A stretch of DNA of 50,966 nt from Anaeromyces robustus (Eukaryota > Neocallimastigomycota > Neocallimastigomycetes > Neocallimastigales > Neocallimastigaceae). The stretch covers positions 1-50,966 of the forward strand of contig MCFG01000449.1 of the NCBI GenBank assembly GCA_002104895.1. The letters are read 5' to 3'. Below the pieces are notes generated by a model. That model was not told the DNA's origin and ran no database searches. It saw only the letters and a program-made list of their open reading frames with translations. Position 1 is the first letter of the stretch; every line of letters begins with the position of its first letter. Made by a program: the position numbers and the translations under genes. Below are positions 36,443 to 50,966 of the stretch, piece by piece.

Positions 36443-36520
36443 TTTTTGTATTATAATCATTAATTTATTATTAATTTCTATTTTTTTGTATTATAATCAT
36501 TAATTTATTATTAATTTCTA
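36443..36520. repeat. Two-copy 40-bp tandem duplication
   Basis: 36443-36480 and 36483-36520 are identical over 38 bases with a period of 40 (unit contains TTTTTGTATTATAATCATT). Confidence 0.95.
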
Positions 36521-38741
36521 TCAATATTAATATAACCCACTTTCTATCGTGCAAAAAAAAATTTTTTTTACTATAAATTAAATTCTTTCATGAAAATGAA
36601 AATGATAATTAAATATTAATTTTTAATATATAATGATAATGTATATATGTATGAACTATTAATAATAAAATATGATATTTTATTAATAAAATAAAAACAA
36701 AAAACAAAACCAAAAACATTCTGTGTACTCAAATCCTATATAAAATTGTATACATGTATAAATGAATGTATGAATGTATGAAATTATGAAATTATGTAAT
36801 AAAATTAATAAATTTAAACTCTGTATACTTAAATATTATATTAAATATTAATATAATATTAAGTACAAAATAATTAAATAATTACAATATATCTAGATTA
36901 ATTAATATTAATATATATTTTTTTTCTTTCTTTCTTTCTTCCTTTCTTTTCGTTTTTAATATTAAAAGATATTATGCTATATATAATTAATTTTAATTTA
37001 AAAAGATATTCTTTATAATTAATACTAAATACTAAATAAATTTATTATATATTTATGTTATAAATAGGTTTTAATTTCAATATATTATTTTTAATATTAA
37101 AATATATGTTGAATTGTGATTAACTTTAAAAAAAAATTTATATAAAATAAATTTTGTAAATAAAATATATTATTAATATATTACAATATATTACAATATA
37201 TAATATATAATATATTATATATGTATTAATTAATAATTAATATATATTAAATATTTAATATATTTCTGTATATAATATTTAATATAATAATACAAAATAG
37301 ATGGAACTACATTTTATATAATATAAAATTAAAAAAATTAAACAATAATTATTCTTTTTTTTTTTGTTATGATTTGGAAATTTTGAAAAAAAAAATTTTT
37401 TTTCTTTCATTTATTATTTTAAATAAGTAAAAATGCAATAGAAGAAAAAAAAATAATTACACCTAAAATAATCTTCTATAATAATAATTATATTAATTAT
37501 GTTATTTATATATATATTTATTATTTTATTATTTATATATATATATTTATTAATTTATTATTTTATTTTATTATTTTATTATTTTAATATTTATATATTT
37601 ATATATTATTATTTTATTTATTATTTTATTTTATTATTTTATTATTAATTAAAACTCTAATACTAATATTTCTATATTATTTCTTTATATTATTTGTTTT
37701 ATTGATGGATCCTTGAATTTTACTTTCATACATTCATGAGTACTAGACTTTCCAATTTTATTATTATTTATAATTGCTTTTATCTTTTGTATTTTTAGAA
37801 TTTTCTAATTTTGTTATATTATTTGGGTATAGGCAAAGTCAGAATTTTTTTTTTTTTTATAGAATCTAGAATTTATTAATTAGTTAAAACAAATAAATGA
37901 AATAAATTAATAATTAAAAAATTAATAATTAATTGAAAAATTTTTTAAATTAAAAATTTTTTTTCATATAATAAGTAAATGAACAAATAAATAATAATTA
38001 GATATTTAGATAATATATAGATAATAAAATAAGTAAATAAATAAATAAAATAATATATTAAGATGAGTGTAAATAAAATAAATCAAAATAACATATCCGG
38101 ACAAAAAATAATTGAATTGTATAAAATTTATTAATAAATAAATATAATAATATATTTTAAATAAATAATAAAAAAATAATAAAAAAATAATAATAAAAAT
38201 TAAAAGAAAAAAAAATTTTTTTTTATAATTTTCTTAATAACAATAAAAAATAGAGAAACATAAACTCTTTTTTTTTCTTTTAATTTTTTTTTAATTTTAT
38301 ATTTCTAAAATATATAAAATTAAAAAGAAAAAAGAGTAATTATTATAAGTTTTATTAAACTTATTTTAACTTCTTTATTTTATTTAATTTCTTTATTTTA
38401 TTTTATTTTAGTTTAGTTTATTTTATCTTTTCTTATATATTTTCATTCAAACCGCTATAAAGAATACACAAATTTTAAATTTAATTTTATATTAAATGAT
38501 TGACATTTGTATTTATTAACTTATTAAAAACAGTCCATGACAAATTTTAATATATTAATTAAAATTAAATATTCAAAATTTTCAAAATTAATAAAAATTT
38601 ATAATAATTTTATGTTATTCTTTCTTTTCTTTTAACCTTTTTTTTATTTTTATTTTTATTTTTTATTGTTTTCTATTTTTTTGTTTTGTTTCATTTTATT
38701 CATTTGTTTTCTGTTTTTTCTTTTTCTTTTTTTTTTTCTAA

Positions 38742-38777
<36 letters not shown>

Positions 38778-39636
38778 TTATTATTACTACTTATTATTTA
38801 ATCTTTTTTTTTTCTTTAAAAGTTTCAAAATACAAAAAAATGATAAAACTTACTTAAATATTTTTTTATAAAAATTTATTTAATATATAATATATTATGA
38901 TTATATTAAAGAATATTAAATTATTTATATTTATATTAATTTATACACTAAATATTAATGTAATATAATCTTTATATTATATTATAAAATAAAGTTTGAT
39001 ACTGATTCTGGAATAATTGTGAAGCATTAAATTAAAGTTGTGATACACCTAGAAAGCTTTTAAAAAAAAATTAAATTTTAAATAAGATAATTAAAAAAAA
39101 TTAGGCTTTTAGTTTTTTTTAATTAAAATATTAATATAATTTGTAATTTTTATATAAATAGAGAATGTTTTCTGTTTTTCTTTTTTTTTTTTTTTTTTTC
39201 TTTAAAAAAAAAAAATAATTATAATAAAAAAAACACATAATAATCAAAATATATAAAAATAATATTATAAAGTAAAATAAAAGGAAAGAAAAATCATATT
39301 TAAGTTTAAATATATATTATAATAAAAGTAAATGAAATAAATATATATATTACATATAAAGTACTTTAAAGTACTATAATATAATGGTTTCATGATTTTT
39401 CATATTAATCATCTAAAGTAATAAAATTTGTAAATAATATTAAATATATTTTATTAAATATATTTTCATTTTATTACTTCATTTGTATTAAATCATAATT
39501 ATCATATTTTAAAATAATAATAATAATTTAATAAAATAATTTAATAATATTTTAATAATATAATTTAATAGTTTAATAATAATTTAATAATAATAATTTA
39601 ATAATAATAATAATAATAAATAATAATAAAATAATA

Positions 39637-39681
<45 letters not shown>

Positions 39682-39903
39682 GCATTTAATAAAAAAAAAA
39701 ACAATAACAATTAATAAAAAAAAACAATAATAAAATTAAACCTAATAATACTAATATAATTAAAAACTTAATAATACAAATAATAATTAAAAATCAAAAA
39801 CCAATATCCAAATTTACTTTTATTATTTTTTTTCATTACTTTATAATAATTAAGTAAAGCTTTTTAATAATAGCTTTTTTTTTTAATAATAAATTCATTT
39901 AAA

Positions 39904-42900
39904 ATGGATACCATGAAATTAATTAAAAATTTGTTACATGAAGGGAATTTAATTGACTTGAAGTATTTTTGTTTAAACAATAATATTGTTGCTGAAGATT
40001 ACATAAAAAATTATTCATTTGATATCTTAACTTTTGCAATTGAAAATGATATAAATATTGAAATAATTGATTTTATATGCCAATTATATAAAAATATAAA
40101 TTATGAATTATCAGATGGAATAATACCCTTATTTTTAGCTATTAGTAAACAGAAATATGGTATTGCAGACGTTTTAATTAAAAATCATGCAAATATTAAT
40201 TTCTGTAATAAAAATGGGGACAATATATTATTATTTTTATTTAATAATGATGAACTCAAAAAATATCAATTAAATTATATTATAGAAAAAGGTATTGATA
40301 TTTATTATAGAGATGCGAGTGATAATAATATAATATACTATGCCATTGAAAATAAATTTGATTTTTTATTAAATACCATCATCTATAAATATATCTATAA
40401 CAATGAATTTATATTGAGTTTAATATCTTTAGGAAAAAGAGGAGTTAAGATATCAAAAAAATTAATATCACATAAAGTTGGCTGTCAAATTGAAAAATTC
40501 AATTTATATACATTGGAAATTTTCAAAAAAGCAGTAAATTATCGTTGTATTGATATCATTGAATTTTTCGCAAAATATTGTAATAGAGCTTTTGAATATT
40601 ATATTCCTTTAGACGGAAATGATTTACTGTTAAATGCAATTTCTGTAAATAGTGAATGTGTTGTGGACTATATACTTAAAAATGGACTTTGTAATATGAA
40701 TGAACAACGTAGTAAAAATAGAATGGTTGAAAACGCATTTAATGAACCATTAATTTCAGCTATCATCCAAGATAAACCAGTTATTGTTAAGCAATTAGTG
40801 AAAGCTAAATTTGATGTCAATTTAAATATTCAAGATAAATTTAATCCTTTAACCTTTGCATGCTTCGTTGATAATTTAGAAATAGCTAAAATTTTAGTAA
40901 AAGCAGGTGCCAAAATTAATAAATATTATTATTTTGTTGAATTACCATTTGCTGCAAAACAAGGTAATTTTGAAATGGTAAAATTTTTATTAGAAGTATA
41001 TAGAAAACAATATGGACGTAATAAAAAATTATCTGTAAGTTCACTAAAATTGAAATTGAAACATCATTATCATGCTCATCAAGTAAAAGAACAACGACAA
41101 CAACATCAAAATCATATTTATCAACAACTTGATAATGATTTTGATTCTGATTCTGATAATGATAATGATAATGATAATGATTATAATATTAATAATATTC
41201 ATAATATTAATAATTATAATGAAAATAGTAATAATAAAACTAATAGAAATAAAAATAATAATTTAAAATCTTTACAACAACAACAACAACAGCAACAACA
41301 ACAATCTCAATCTCAATATCAATATCAAAATCAAAATCAAAATCAAAATCAAAGCCAAAATCAAAATCATTTAAATATTCCATTACAATTACAAACCCAA
41401 TCACAATCTCATATTCAATTTCAAATTCAATCTCAATTACAATCTCAATGTCAATCTCAATCTAAATACCAAAGTCAACAACAAAAACAAATTCAAATTT
41501 ATGGTAATTGCTTATATGCAGCAATGTATGCATTTACAAATAAGCATTATGAAATTTATAATTATCTTATGAATTATAGTAATTATTTTTCTAAAAATAA
41601 TTTAATATATAAAGTACCTATGGTTATTGCTTTATCAGAAAATAATTATGATACAGTAAAATTTCTTCATAAAAAAGGTATACCTTTAAATCAAACATTT
41701 AATTTTAGTGTAAGTCTTTTTGAAGCCATTGTTAAAAACCTTTCTAAACATTGTAATGATATATTGTACAATGAAAATCCTTTAATACATTTAGAAGATA
41801 CCTCTCTTTTACATTATAGTGTTATGAAAGGACAATATGATATAGTGAAGTATCTTCTTGAAAATGATGTTAATGTTAATTTTCAATGTAGTAAAGGATA
41901 TACAGCATTAATGATTGCTACTAAAAATTTTGATATTCGTATGGTAAATCTTCTTGTTGCTTATGGTGCCAAAGTTAATTTAAAAGATAATGAAGGAGTA
42001 TCAGCATTAACAATTGCATGTTTAAATGGTTATTTAATTCTTATTAAATATTTGATAGATAGTGGAGGTGATATTAACATACAAACAAAATATGGTGAAA
42101 ATATGTTAATTTTAGCTTATCAATTAGCTATTGGTAATAATCAATATATTACGAATAGATATAGTAAAGCTTATTTTAATTCAAGTGGTATTAAACCTCC
42201 AAGAAAATGTTATGAAAATATAGTAAATTATCTTATAGCACGTAAAATTGATGTAAAAGTCAAAGATATAAATAATATTTCCACTATCGACTATGCAGTT
42301 ATTAATAATAGAGTAGCAGATGCAAAATTCTTTATAAAAAGAGGTACAAAACCAAATACTCAATTTCTTGAACATGACGTATTAAAATATATTATTATTA
42401 AAGGATGGTATAATATGTTTTGTTTATTAATCAATATAATAGATTTTGATTTAGAAAAAACGGATTCCAATGATAATACTCCATTAATATGTGCTGTTCT
42501 TGCTGAAAATTTTGAAATGGTGAAAGAATTAGTTAATGCTGGCGTTAATATTCATCATAAAAATAAAAAAGGTTATAATGCATTAATTTATGCTGTAAGA
42601 AAAAAGTATACAAGAATTGCTAAATATCTTATTGATCAAGGAATTAATATTAATGAAAAAGATAATGAAGGTTATACAGCATTAATGCATGCTATAGAAT
42701 CACCAAATTATTCCAATGATATAGTTAAATATCTTGTAGAACATGGTGCTTCTGTTAATGTAAAAAGTCATCATCAATTAACACCACTGATATTAGCTAC
42801 TAAAAATAATAATAATGAAATTACAGAATATTTAGTAAGAAATGGTGCCAATATTAATGATCAAGATCAAACTGGTACTAATTCATTAATGTATACTATT

Positions 42901-43146
42901 TTGAATTATAATTATACTTTATCAAAGTTTTTAATTGAAAATAAGATAAGTATTAATGAAAAAAATAAAATGGATTATACAGCATTAATGCTTGCCTCTG
43001 AAAATGGTTATTATAATTTAGTCAAATTATTAGTAGAAAATGGAGCTGATATATCCATTAAAACTAAAAAACGTTATACAGCTATTAAATTAGCATCTAA
43101 AAGAAAGCATCATAATGTTGTTAAATATTTATCATCACAAGTATAA
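39904..43146 (+). CDS. Ankyrin-repeat protein (1080 aa) with Gln-rich insert
   Basis: Single exon. Residues about 5-232 are one copy of the family module found three times in the 16571 gene (DLKYFCLNNNI, ILTFAIENDINIEIIDFI, YGIADVLIKNHANIN, IYKYIYNNEFILSLISLG). Residues about 234-370 are ankyrin repeats (LISAIIQDKPVIVKQLVKA, LEIAKILVKAGAKIN). An insert of about 160 residues (373-533) follows: basic/His-rich, then Asp/Asn-rich, then Gln with Ser, Asn and Tyr in alternation. Residues about 534-1078 are a second ankyrin array with good consensus units (TALMLASENGYYNLVKLLVENGADI). No signal peptide or membrane segment is seen, so it is probably a cytosolic protein-binding scaffold. Partner unknown. 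The Gln tract is encoded almost only by CAA. Confidence 0.93.
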   Translation: MDTMKLIKNLLHEGNLIDLKYFCLNNNIVAEDYIKNYSFDILTFAIENDINIEIIDFICQLYKNINYELSDGIIPLFLAISKQKYGIADVLIKNHANINFCNKNGDNILLFLFNNDELKKYQLNYIIEKGIDIYYRDASDNNIIYYAIENKFDFLLNTIIYKYIYNNEFILSLISLGKRGVKISKKLISHKVGCQIEKFNLYTLEIFKKAVNYRCIDIIEFFAKYCNRAFEYYIPLDGNDLLLNAISVNSECVVDYILKNGLCNMNEQRSKNRMVENAFNEPLISAIIQDKPVIVKQLVKAKFDVNLNIQDKFNPLTFACFVDNLEIAKILVKAGAKINKYYYFVELPFAAKQGNFEMVKFLLEVYRKQYGRNKKLSVSSLKLKLKHHYHAHQVKEQRQQHQNHIYQQLDNDFDSDSDNDNDNDNDYNINNIHNINNYNENSNNKTNRNKNNNLKSLQQQQQQQQQQSQSQYQYQNQNQNQNQSQNQNHLNIPLQLQTQSQSHIQFQIQSQLQSQCQSQSKYQSQQQKQIQIYGNCLYAAMYAFTNKHYEIYNYLMNYSNYFSKNNLIYKVPMVIALSENNYDTVKFLHKKGIPLNQTFNFSVSLFEAIVKNLSKHCNDILYNENPLIHLEDTSLLHYSVMKGQYDIVKYLLENDVNVNFQCSKGYTALMIATKNFDIRMVNLLVAYGAKVNLKDNEGVSALTIACLNGYLILIKYLIDSGGDINIQTKYGENMLILAYQLAIGNNQYITNRYSKAYFNSSGIKPPRKCYENIVNYLIARKIDVKVKDINNISTIDYAVINNRVADAKFFIKRGTKPNTQFLEHDVLKYIIIKGWYNMFCLLINIIDFDLEKTDSNDNTPLICAVLAENFEMVKELVNAGVNIHHKNKKGYNALIYAVRKKYTRIAKYLIDQGININEKDNEGYTALMHAIESPNYSNDIVKYLVEHGASVNVKSHHQLTPLILATKNNNNEITEYLVRNGANINDQDQTGTNSLMYTILNYNYTLSKFLIENKISINEKNKMDYTALMLASENGYYNLVKLLVENGADISIKTKKRYTAIKLASKRKHHNVVKYLSSQV

Positions 43147-43739
43147 ATTATAAATTATAAATAATAATAACAACAATAGTAATAATTACTAAAATTTAAA
43201 TAAATGTTTGAGGATAATATGATTTTTAATAATGGAATTCAATTAAAAATGATATTAAAATAGAAATGAAAAAAAAAGGAAAGAAAAAAAAAATGAACAA
43301 TATTAAATAATTCACATAAAAAAAAAATTATATAATAATAATCACATAGCAGTAAAAAGAAAAATTCAAAAATTCAAAAAAAAAAAAAAAAAAAAAAATT
43401 CAAAAAAAAATAGAAAAGAATAAAATAATAATGAATGAAAGTAAATATCTATATATATAATTAAAAACATTAAAAATCAAGAAAATTAAATTAAAATTAT
43501 GTATGTTTTTAATGAAAATTACTATAATCATTCCCCTCCCAAAAAAAACCTTACTACTCAAAATCATAATTATCAATAATATTATAACAATTAATAATTT
43601 TTTTTTTTTTTTTACATTAAATAATATTTTTAGTATTTGTCAAATAAAATAAACCTTATCATACACTATTTTATTATTATATACTATAATTATAATTAAT
43701 AAATAATAATAAAAGTTTTTAAATATAATAAATATTAAA

Positions 43740-43925
43740 AAAAAAAAAAAAAAAAAAAAGGACAGAAAAATCAAAAAAAAAGTCAAAAAATCAAAAAAAA
43801 ATCAAAAAAATAAAATCAAAAAAAAAAAAAAAAAAAAAAAAGAAAATTAAAAAAAAAATCAAAAAAATCAAAAAAATCAAAAAATCAAAAAATCAAAAAT
43901 CAAGAAAAAAAAAACCAAAAAATAG
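43740..43925. repeat. Poly-A and (TCAAAAAA)n low-complexity field
   Basis: About 185 bp of A-runs punctuated by TC at variable 5-12 base spacing, purine-rich on the plus strand. Confidence 0.9.
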
Positions 43926-44054
43926 AAAAAAATATAATAATAATAATAATAATAATATATTCAAATAAGATAAAATAGTAATATTTAATCTCATCAAAAT
44001 TATTTTTTATTGTTATATATCATAATTATAATTATATTAAATAATAATAAGTTG

Positions 44055-44094
<40 letters not shown>

Positions 44095-44752
44095 GATATA
44101 AATAGTTTATATCAATATACCTATTAATATATTAATATTAAATTTAATAATTATAATTTAAATAATCATTATTAATAATTCTATATTAATAAAGTTTTTT
44201 TTTAAGTATTTAGTTTTGCATTAATAAATTTTTTTCATTATTAATCCAAAACTTTAAATAAGTAAATTTATACGAATACCACCATATTTTATTAATACAT
44301 TTATATTTTAATTTAATTATTACATTATAAATTAATAAAAAAAAAATAGATATATAATTATTGAATTTGAATAATCAATTTTTTTTTTTATATATATTTT
44401 AATAATAATAATTAAATATAAATTGTAAATAAAATAATACCTTTTTTTTTTCTATATCCTTTTCTTTTATATAAAAATACATTTATATTTATATATATTA
44501 TATGTATATATAGGTGAATATTATTTTTATATAATATTATAAATACTATTCATATCTTACATAATAGTATTTAAAAGTATATAAGAAAAAAAAAAATAGA
44601 AATGATAAAAAAACAAATAATATAAAATAGTAATGGAAATTAAAGTAAAAAAAAAAGAAATTGAAAAAAAAAATTTTTTTTTTATTTACTTTAAAAAAAA
44701 AACAATAAAAAAAAATGTTAAAAGTTAAAATGTTAAAAATTAGTTTTTTTAT

Positions 44753-44753
44753 T

Positions 44754-44824
<71 letters not shown>

Positions 44825-44827
44825 TTC
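44753..44827. repeat. (TTTA)n array followed by (GAT)n and (GAAA)n
   Basis: About 75 bp of perfect TTTA units, then ATG/GAT triplets at about 44847-44878 and GAAA units at 44897-44928. The frame across it is a product of the repeats. Confidence 0.92.
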
Positions 44828-44895
44828 ATTTTGTGTGTTGTTTTGTATGATGATGATTATGATGATGATGATGATGATACTATTTATATTAGTCG

Positions 44896-44926
<31 letters not shown>

Positions 44927-45228
44927 AAAAAAAAAATTTTTTTTTTATTTTTAATTTTTATTTACATTTCATGTATTATATATTCCTTTTCTTTAATGTA
45001 ATGGTAATATATATGTCACATGTATGTAGAATTTAAGTTAAAAATATTTTTAAATAAAGATTAATCCTAGTCTAAAAAAATAAAAAAATTTTTTTTAATT
45101 TTTATCATTCTTTCTATAGTTTTTTTTTTTTTTTTCTTATCCTACAATATTTTTTATGATATTACATGTACGTATTTTAAATTTCTATTTCTATGTTACT
45201 TTTAAGTAATTATACAAAATATCATTAT

Positions 45229-45745
45229 TGTATTATTTATTTACTTTATTAATACGTATGGAAAATAATATAAAAATAATATTTTTTTTTAATATATTTA
45301 ATTTTAACATATTAAGATTCTGAAATATTTTTCTTTCATTTTATAAGGGTAAAATTTTAAGTATAAATTTTAAGTATGGAAAATTTTAAGTATAAATTTA
45401 TTTATTTTAACCTAATATGGAGAAATATTAGATTAAAATAAATGATTAAAATAAAATAAAATAAATACAATTAAATAAATAAAGAAATAAATTTATTATC
45501 AAAAGGAAAAATTTTAAATATTATTTTATTACTTACTTTATAAAAAGTATGGAAAATATTATATTAAAAAAATAATAAAATATTTTCTTTACATTTTATA
45601 AGGTGAATGTGAAATTATAATAATAATAATAATAATAATAAGCATGGAAATTTTTTTTAAGTATAAATTTATATTTATCCATATTAAGTTAAAATAAATA
45701 AATAAAGAAATAAATTTTTTAAAAGAAAAAAATTTAAATAATTTT
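45229..45745. repeat. Diverged tandem duplication upstream of the GPCR gene
   Basis: Two copies of roughly 220-300 bp (about 45229-45527 and 45528-45745) share, in order, a TATGGAAAATA-type start, TTTCTTT(A)CATTTTATAAGG, AAGTATAAATTTAT, and AAATAAATAAAGAAATAAATTT. Insertions separate the shared blocks. The second copy ends about 20 bp before the start codon at 45764. Confidence 0.6.
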
Positions 45746-45763
45746 TTTTCTTAGATTAATAAA

Positions 45764-48911
<3,148 letters not shown>

Positions 48912-48996
48912 ATATTAATGATATTCACTACTACATATATAAAATGAATTTCTACATTAAATATTTCAAATAAAAACCTCTTCCATAAAACAAAAC

Positions 48997-49027
<31 letters not shown>

Positions 49028-49251
49028 AAACATATTGAAATTACAAAATATATAATATTATAATATTAACAATACTATATTCTTTTTTATTTGTTTATTT
49101 ATTATTAAAATGATTATCTATTATTATTACACCATATAATTCCAAAAACAATATATATCTTTAAAATAGGATAAAAATATATACAAGTATTAAATAAGAA
49201 TCACATAAAAAATATAAAACATTAATAAATACTTAGTTTTTATAAAAAAAA

Positions 49252-49357
49252 GAATATATAATTAAAAAATATAATATATTAATAAACATTCAATCCTTTT
49301 TTTAAAAAATAAAAGAATATTATATAATTAAAAAATATAATATATTAATAAGCGTTC
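49252..49357. repeat. Two-copy direct repeat
   Basis: TATAATTAAAAAATATAAT followed by ATATTAATAA and A/G-C-A/G-TTC occurs at about 49256-49290 and 49323-49357, about 67 bp apart. Confidence 0.8.
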
Positions 49358-49394
<37 letters not shown>

Positions 49395-49427
49395 GGAATA
49401 TCATTATTACTAGTTTAAAACTATTTA

Positions 49428-49665
49428 TCTGTCATTATAAATTTAAGATTTTTTTTTAAGTTTAAAATTATTTATCTGTCATTTTAAATTTAAATTTTTC
49501 TGTCATAATAAACCTAAAAAAAAAATTTTAAAAATATTTTTTATATAAAATTTATTTATAAATAAACTTTAAAATTATTTATCTGTCATTATAAACTTAA
49601 AATATTTTTTTATATAAAATATACTTATAAATAAACTTTAAAAAATTTTTATCTGTCATTATAAA
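49428..49665. repeat. Five copies of the motif ATCTGTCATTATAAA
   Basis: Exact or near copies start at about 49428, 49474, 49498 (TTCTGTCATAATAAA), 49581 and 49651, separated by A/T spacers that partly repeat (TATAAAAT...TTATAAATAAACTTTAAA). The CTGTC core is conserved in DNA that is otherwise almost free of G and C. Confidence 0.8.
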
Positions 49666-49741
49666 GTTTATTTAAAATTATATTTTATATAAAAAATTAT
49701 TTTTTGGTACAAAGTTTAATATTATTAAATTAAATATTTTT

Positions 49742-49972
49742 TGTTCCTTTTATTAAAAAAATGAATAAAATATGTTTCTTTTATTAAAAAATAAATATAA
49801 AATGTTTCTTTTATTAAAAAATAAATATAAAATGTTTCTTTTATTAAAAAATAAATATAAAATGTTTCTTTTATTAAAAAATAAATATAAAATGTTTCTT
49901 TTATTAAAAAATAAATAAAAAATATTCTTTTATTAGAAAAATAAATAAAAAATGTTTCTTTTATTAAAAATA
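49742..49972. repeat. 30-bp tandem repeat, nearly eight copies
   Basis: Unit begins AATGTTTCTTTTATT and ends AAATATAA. Central copies (49772-49891) are identical and the outer ones differ slightly; it ends in (AT)n at 49970. Confidence 0.95.
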
Positions 49973-50337
49973 TATATATATATATATATATATTATTTTT
50001 CTGATAAATGTATATATAATTTACTTTAAGTTATAATCTTATTAACTTAAAAATTCTTTTTACAAACTTCATTTAATAAAATCACCTTATATACAGGAAT
50101 AAAAACATCAATATCATATTTATTTTAATTATAATTAAATAAAAATAATAAATATATTATTCTTATAAATAAAAAAAATCAAAATAAAAGAAAAGACCTT
50201 TTTAACATCAAATTAGTATATTAATAGTAATTATCTATTTTATTTATATTTTATTGATATAACATTGTAATAATATACAAAGTTTTTGTTTTTTTTATAT
50301 GTGTCAAAATGTGTCCCTGTTAATGTTATTAGAACAA

Positions 50338-50721
50338 ATTTTATAATTAATAATTTTTTTATTTCAAATTTTGTTTCTTTTATTGTTAAATATTTTTAAT
50401 ATTATGATAAAATTAATTAATAACTATAAAAAAAGAAAAATTTTGAAACAAAATAATTATTATTACAAATAAAATACATTCTATATTAATCTTTTTTTAA
50501 AAATATCCTATTTAATTATTCTAATAATTATTAAATAAAATCAACAAATAAAATTTTAATAAACTATGTATATATAGTTATATATAGTTATATAACTGTT
50601 TTTTTTTTTTTTTTTTTTTATAGTTATAAAGTAATTTTATCATAATATTAAAAATAAAAATTTAAAAATATTTAGCAAAAAAAGAAACAAAATTTGAAAC
50701 AAAAATTATTAATTATAAAAT
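50338..50721. repeat. Fold-back (inverted repeat) element with internal duplication
   Basis: The left arm at about 50338-50416 (TTTATAATTAATAATTTTTT, then CAAATTTTGTTTCTTTT, then AATATTATGATAAAATTA) is the imperfect complement of the right arm at about 50632-50721. Segments of the loop (about 50470-50600) are repeated directly after the right arm (about 50714-50868; both contain AATAAAATCAACAAATAAAA). A short MITE or solo fold-back is possible. Confidence 0.6.
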
Positions 50722-50966
50722 ACTTTCTATATTAAACTTTTTTTCAAAAATATCTTATTTAATTATCCTAATATTTATCAAATAAAATCAACAAATAAAA
50801 TTTAATAAATTAGTTTATATATGTATATATATAGTTATATATAGTTATATATATTATAACTGTTTTTAATTTAAAAATTTTAACTCAATATTTTTAGAAT
50901 TAATAATAAATAAGATTATATAATCTTAATATATACTTTTAATCAGTTAAATTTAGAAAACTTTTT

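Larger units (their letters stand above)
32136..39903. other. Gene desert with many short repeats
   Basis: About 7.8 kb without a recognisable gene. It contains hairpins at 32502-32545, 34607-34637 and 34901-34980, tandem repeats at 33684-33835, 33905-33967 and 36443-36520, a CTTT run at about 36924-36950, (TTA)n near 38744-38778, and (AAT)n at 39600-39680. Frames such as those near 33672 and 38666 are made by repeats. One patch at 37686-37806 looks faintly coding on the minus strand. Confidence 0.6.
43147..45763. other. Intergenic stretch between the ankyrin gene and the GPCR gene
   Basis: No gene. Its contents are a poly-A/TCAAAAAA field (about 43740-43925), a T15A25 tract (44055-44094), an imperfect inverted repeat at 44209-44256 (TTTAGTTTTGCATTAATA and near-complement), (TTTA)n, (GAT)n and (GAAA)n arrays at 44750-44930, and a diverged duplication just upstream of the GPCR gene. 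Confidence 0.65.
48912..50966. other. Repeat-rich region downstream of the GPCR gene
   Basis: No gene. It starts with an ACAAA/ACAAAAC run at about 48990-49024 in the probable 3' region of the GPCR. It then holds a two-copy direct repeat (49252-49357), a T20A17 tract (49358-49394), a dispersed 15-bp motif, a 30-bp tandem repeat and a fold-back structure reaching the window edge. Confidence 0.65.

Noticed and set aside
44715-44954. 79-codon frame FIYLFIYLF...
   Set aside because: Encoded by (TTTA)n, (GAT)n and (GAAA)n arrays.

Overview
The window looks like nuclear DNA of an anaerobic gut fungus (Neocallimastigomycota). Four things point there: extreme A+T richness with long homopolymer and trinucleotide arrays; a secreted GH45 cellulase carrying two fungal dockerin (CBM10-type) modules; a class C GPCR with a bacterial solute-binding-like ectodomain; and several very large ankyrin-repeat proteins. 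Genes have GT..AG introns and sit as islands in almost pure A/T DNA.

Layout. 1-4913: remains of a Ty3/gypsy LTR retroelement, a reverse transcriptase/RNase H block and an integrase block separated by AT-rich DNA that holds a tRNA-like relic. 5.5-6.5 kb: a possible LTR whose right half is a hairpin-dense island of unusual composition. 6.6-13.1 kb: no genes; (AAAT)n and (AAT)n arrays and a perfect 60-bp palindrome. 13.1-15.6 kb: a six-exon gene with a bacterial-looking DNA-binding-type N-terminus and an Asn-rich tail. 16.6-22.7 kb: a 2043-aa repeat protein made of three tandem modules, a block of helical repeats and an ankyrin array. 24.2-25.3 kb: a small paralogue of it in the same orientation. 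27.2-29.25 kb (minus strand): the five-exon GH45 cellulosomal endoglucanase. 29.3-39.9 kb: a gene desert with a second structured island near 32 kb and many short inverted and tandem repeats. 39.9-43.1 kb: a third ankyrin protein of the same family with a Gln-rich insert. 45.8-48.9 kb: the five-exon solute-binding-domain GPCR, with a microsatellite of about 325 bp in its third intron. 48.9-50.97 kb: repeats, including a fold-back structure at the window end.

The genes do not form an operon. By family, the cellulase acts outside the cell in the cellulosome and the GPCR probably senses an extracellular ligand. The three ankyrin proteins share a module that suggests one lineage-expanded family. 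Exon coordinates were worked out by hand from splice signals and reading phase. Functional calls rest on motifs visible in the sequence, not on database searches.
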